Source: Acetobacter sp. UBA5411 (GTDB taxonomy: Bacteria > Pseudomonadota > Alphaproteobacteria > Acetobacterales > Acetobacteraceae). From it: 64,000 nucleotides of DNA. The translations under genes were made by a program, and so were the position numbers. The stretch is taken from the NCBI RefSeq assembly GCF_002409645.1, contig NZ_DHNR01000019.1:242429-306428 (forward strand). The letters run 5' to 3'. The notes below the pieces were generated by a model. The model saw only the letters and a program-made list of their open reading frames with translations. It searched no databases and was not told the DNA's origin. This document shows positions 62,355-64,000 of this stretch, one piece after another. Position 1 is the stretch's first letter, and each line of letters starts with the position of its first letter.

Positions 62355-62887
62355 TTGTCCCCGGCGCTCCGTTCGACTACCCGACCGGCATCCTGTCTGG
62401 GAGGATGCTGCCGCTCCCGATACAGACTGTCCAGTATCAGACCTGCTACACTACACACAATCGCTGCGTCAGCGATATTGAAGACATACCACGACCAGCC
62501 AAAAGCATGAGCATGGATAAAGTCGACAACAGCGCCATAACGTAGACGATCCAGCACATTACCAACCGCGCCACCTGTAATGGCCCCGGCCAGCCCGGCA
62601 ATCAACAGGCGAGGGGTCCGGGCAATCCATGTCAGCAGACCTGCGACGATAGCCAGTGAAATGACGGAAAAAATGATTCGGCCCGCCGCACCGGCACCGC
62701 CGAACATCCCGAAGGTAATGGCGTGATTCCAGACCATGGTGAAGTTCAGGCCCGGGCAGATGGCGACAGAGCCTTTTTCCGGCAACTGGAAGTCGAACAG
62801 AATCCAGTATTTGGAGAGCTGATCGACCAGAAAGACGATGGCGGCACAGAACAGGCCGAGCGCCAGCGAACGGTAATGAAGCCGCAT
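62351..62887 (-). CDS. lspA: Lipoprotein signal peptidase (signal peptidase II)
   Basis: 178 aa from MRLHYRSLALG at 62887, just after the ileS stop; a longer frame would lie in ileS. Aspartic protease that cuts prolipoprotein signal peptides. Four membrane helices; catalytic Asp residues in GGAVGNVLDRLRYGAVVDF and FNIADAAIVCS; the early VDQLSKYWI is also conserved. ileS and lspA are adjacent in many bacteria. Confidence 0.94.
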   Translation of the reverse strand: MRLHYRSLALGLFCAAIVFLVDQLSKYWILFDFQLPEKGSVAICPGLNFTMVWNHAITFGMFGGAGAAGRIIFSVISLAIVAGLLTWIARTPRLLIAGLAGAITGGAVGNVLDRLRYGAVVDFIHAHAFGWSWYVFNIADAAIVCSVAGLILDSLYRERQHPPRQDAGRVVERSAGDK

Positions 62888-62891
62888 ACGC

Positions 62892-64000
62892 TCAGTGGCC
62901 AGTCGCGGAAGAACAGGCCAACCCGCTAGCCACAACATCTGCACACCGCACGCACAGCGTCGGATAGGCCGCGTTCTGTCCTACTTCAGGCAGCACTTTC
63001 CAGCAGCGAACACATTTCTCACCATCAGCCACACTCACGACAGGCACACCACAGGGAACACCCGCACCATTTTCAGGCTGAGGTGCCTCCTCAGGAATGA
63101 TGGAGAATTCAGCCTGCGAGACAATCGCCAGATCGGCCCAGTCCACACCGTCAAACAGGGAGACCTTGTCTTCATACACAGGCAGTTCGATCGCCGCCTG
63201 TAGCGAAGAGCCGATCTGCCCCGACCGGCGGGCTGTTTCGATTTCCGTGGTGATGATCCGCCGCACAGCACGCAGGGTTGTCCAGCGATCACCAAGTTCC
63301 GGATCATTCCATTCTTCCGGAACGACAGGGAAAGCCTCCAGATGAACGGAGGAGTCTTTCCCGAAGCGGGCCGTCCACGCATCGTCAGCCGTAAAGACCA
63401 GAACCGGCGCGAGCCACGTGGCGAGGCAGCGATGCAGCACATCCAACACCGTGCGCGCCGCACGACGGCGCAGACTGTCGGGCGCGTCGCAGTAGATCGC
63501 ATCCTTGCGGACATCGAAATAGAACGCTGACAGGTCGGTAGTGCAGAAGCCGTGCAGGGCAGGGTAGACGCCCACCCATTCATGCGTCTCGACGGCCTGA
63601 CGCATCATCGCGTCGAATTCGGTCAGACGATGCAGCACCCATTTCTCAAGCTCGGGCAGGTCTTCGTAGAGAACAGCTTCGGCATCCGTGTAACCATCCA
63701 GCGCACCGAGCAGCCAGCGCAGGGTGTTGCGGAGACGACGGTAAAGCTCGCCCTGCTGCTTGAGGATTTCCTTGCCGATACGCAGGTCATCGTTCGTATC
63801 GGAATTCATCACCCACAGGCGCAGGATGTCAGCACCAAGCGAATCGTTCACGTCCTGCGGGGCGATGACGTTGCCCAGTGATTTCGACATCTTGCGGCCC
63901 TGCTCGTCGAGCACGAAGCCATTGGTCACAAGCGTCTTGTAAGGAGCGACGCCGCGTGTCCCGACGCTTTCAAGTAGGGAGGACTGGAACCAGCCGCGAT
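62892..64000 (-). CDS. ileS: Isoleucyl-tRNA synthetase, C-terminal part
   Basis: Partial; the gene continues beyond the right edge. The reading frame is open to 63998, where it encodes RGWFQSSLLESVGTRGVAPYK, the conserved block before the KMSKS loop, here GRKMSKSLGNVIAPQD. Class I synthetase with KMSKS for ATP, anticodon-binding helical domain, and a C-terminal zinc site (CVRCWK...CVRCADV). It is the first visible gene of an operon with lspA and DUF3035. No internal frameshift is seen. Confidence 0.97.
   Translation of the reverse strand, partial: RGWFQSSLLESVGTRGVAPYKTLVTNGFVLDEQGRKMSKSLGNVIAPQDVNDSLGADILRLWVMNSDTNDDLRIGKEILKQQGELYRRLRNTLRWLLGALDGYTDAEAVLYEDLPELEKWVLHRLTEFDAMMRQAVETHEWVGVYPALHGFCTTDLSAFYFDVRKDAIYCDAPDSLRRRAARTVLDVLHRCLATWLAPVLVFTADDAWTARFGKDSSVHLEAFPVVPEEWNDPELGDRWTTLRAVRRIITTEIETARRSGQIGSSLQAAIELPVYEDKVSLFDGVDWADLAIVSQAEFSIIPEEAPQPENGAGVPCGVPVVSVADGEKCVRCWKVLPEVGQNAAYPTLCVRCADVVASGLACSSATGH

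Overview
The window reads as ordinary chromosome of an alphaproteobacterium, most likely an acetic acid bacterium (Acetobacteraceae, Acetobacter-like). This is inferred from protein content and moderately high G+C, not from a marker gene. Supporting signs are the alphaproteobacterial order coiled-coil gene - zapA - 6S RNA - 5-formyl-THF cyclo-ligase, a TrcR (DUF1013) protein, a complex I NDUFS4-like subunit, aerobic cobaltochelatase CobS/CobT, a DUF3035 lipoprotein next to lspA, and a glyoxylate shunt under a divergent ScfR/RamB-type regulator.

Layout. 0-3 kb: transglutaminase-like protein, EEP-family hydrolase, beta-carbonic anhydrase. 3-7 kb: a Nudix-like NAD regulator, a palindrome and nadB, then a ThiE-like gene with an unknown partner on the other strand. 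7-9.3 kb: zapA/6S RNA/fau block and a YmdB-like phosphoesterase. 9.3-18.7 kb: GT-A-like protein, OprP-like porin plus MFS carrier, gph, the overlapping glmU-glmS pair (UDP-GlcNAc supply) and a DMT exporter. 18.9-25.3 kb: YfdX, an inositol-phosphatase-like enzyme, VOC and cupin proteins, a HAD hydrolase, ilvE and a Crp/Fnr regulator. 25.4-32.3 kb: RadC, the alpha-E/ATP-grasp pair (functional partners of the transglutaminase at the window start), a lone DUF1217 protein, an alpha/beta hydrolase and a PLP decarboxylase. 32.3-36.8 kb: J-domain protein-cobS-cobT, and divergently bolA-lolA.

36.8-38.9 kb is an AT-rich islet with a TadG/VWA-like gene and a small membrane protein that appears to start with ATT. 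It borders the 3' end of tRNA-Arg(UCU). 39-51 kb is core again: tRNA-Pro, complex I subunit, murQ, gpt, MFS, Nudix, a Wzm/Wzt-type exporter, purEK, two DUF465 genes, trcR, rpmE, mscL, lrgAB. 51-56.5 kb carries glcB and aceA with scfR divergent. Both glyoxylate enzymes sit beside a symmetric TTTACAAA/TTTGTAAA element. 56.8-64 kb: PadR/O-methyltransferase pair, amino-acid permease, an outer-membrane barrel, and the ileS-lspA-DUF3035 operon running off the window.

I see no CRISPR array, prophage, intact insertion sequence, rRNA or recognisable defence island. The most unusual items are the ATT-start gene and its islet, the two putative operators (NAD and glyoxylate), and the split amidoligase-type module.
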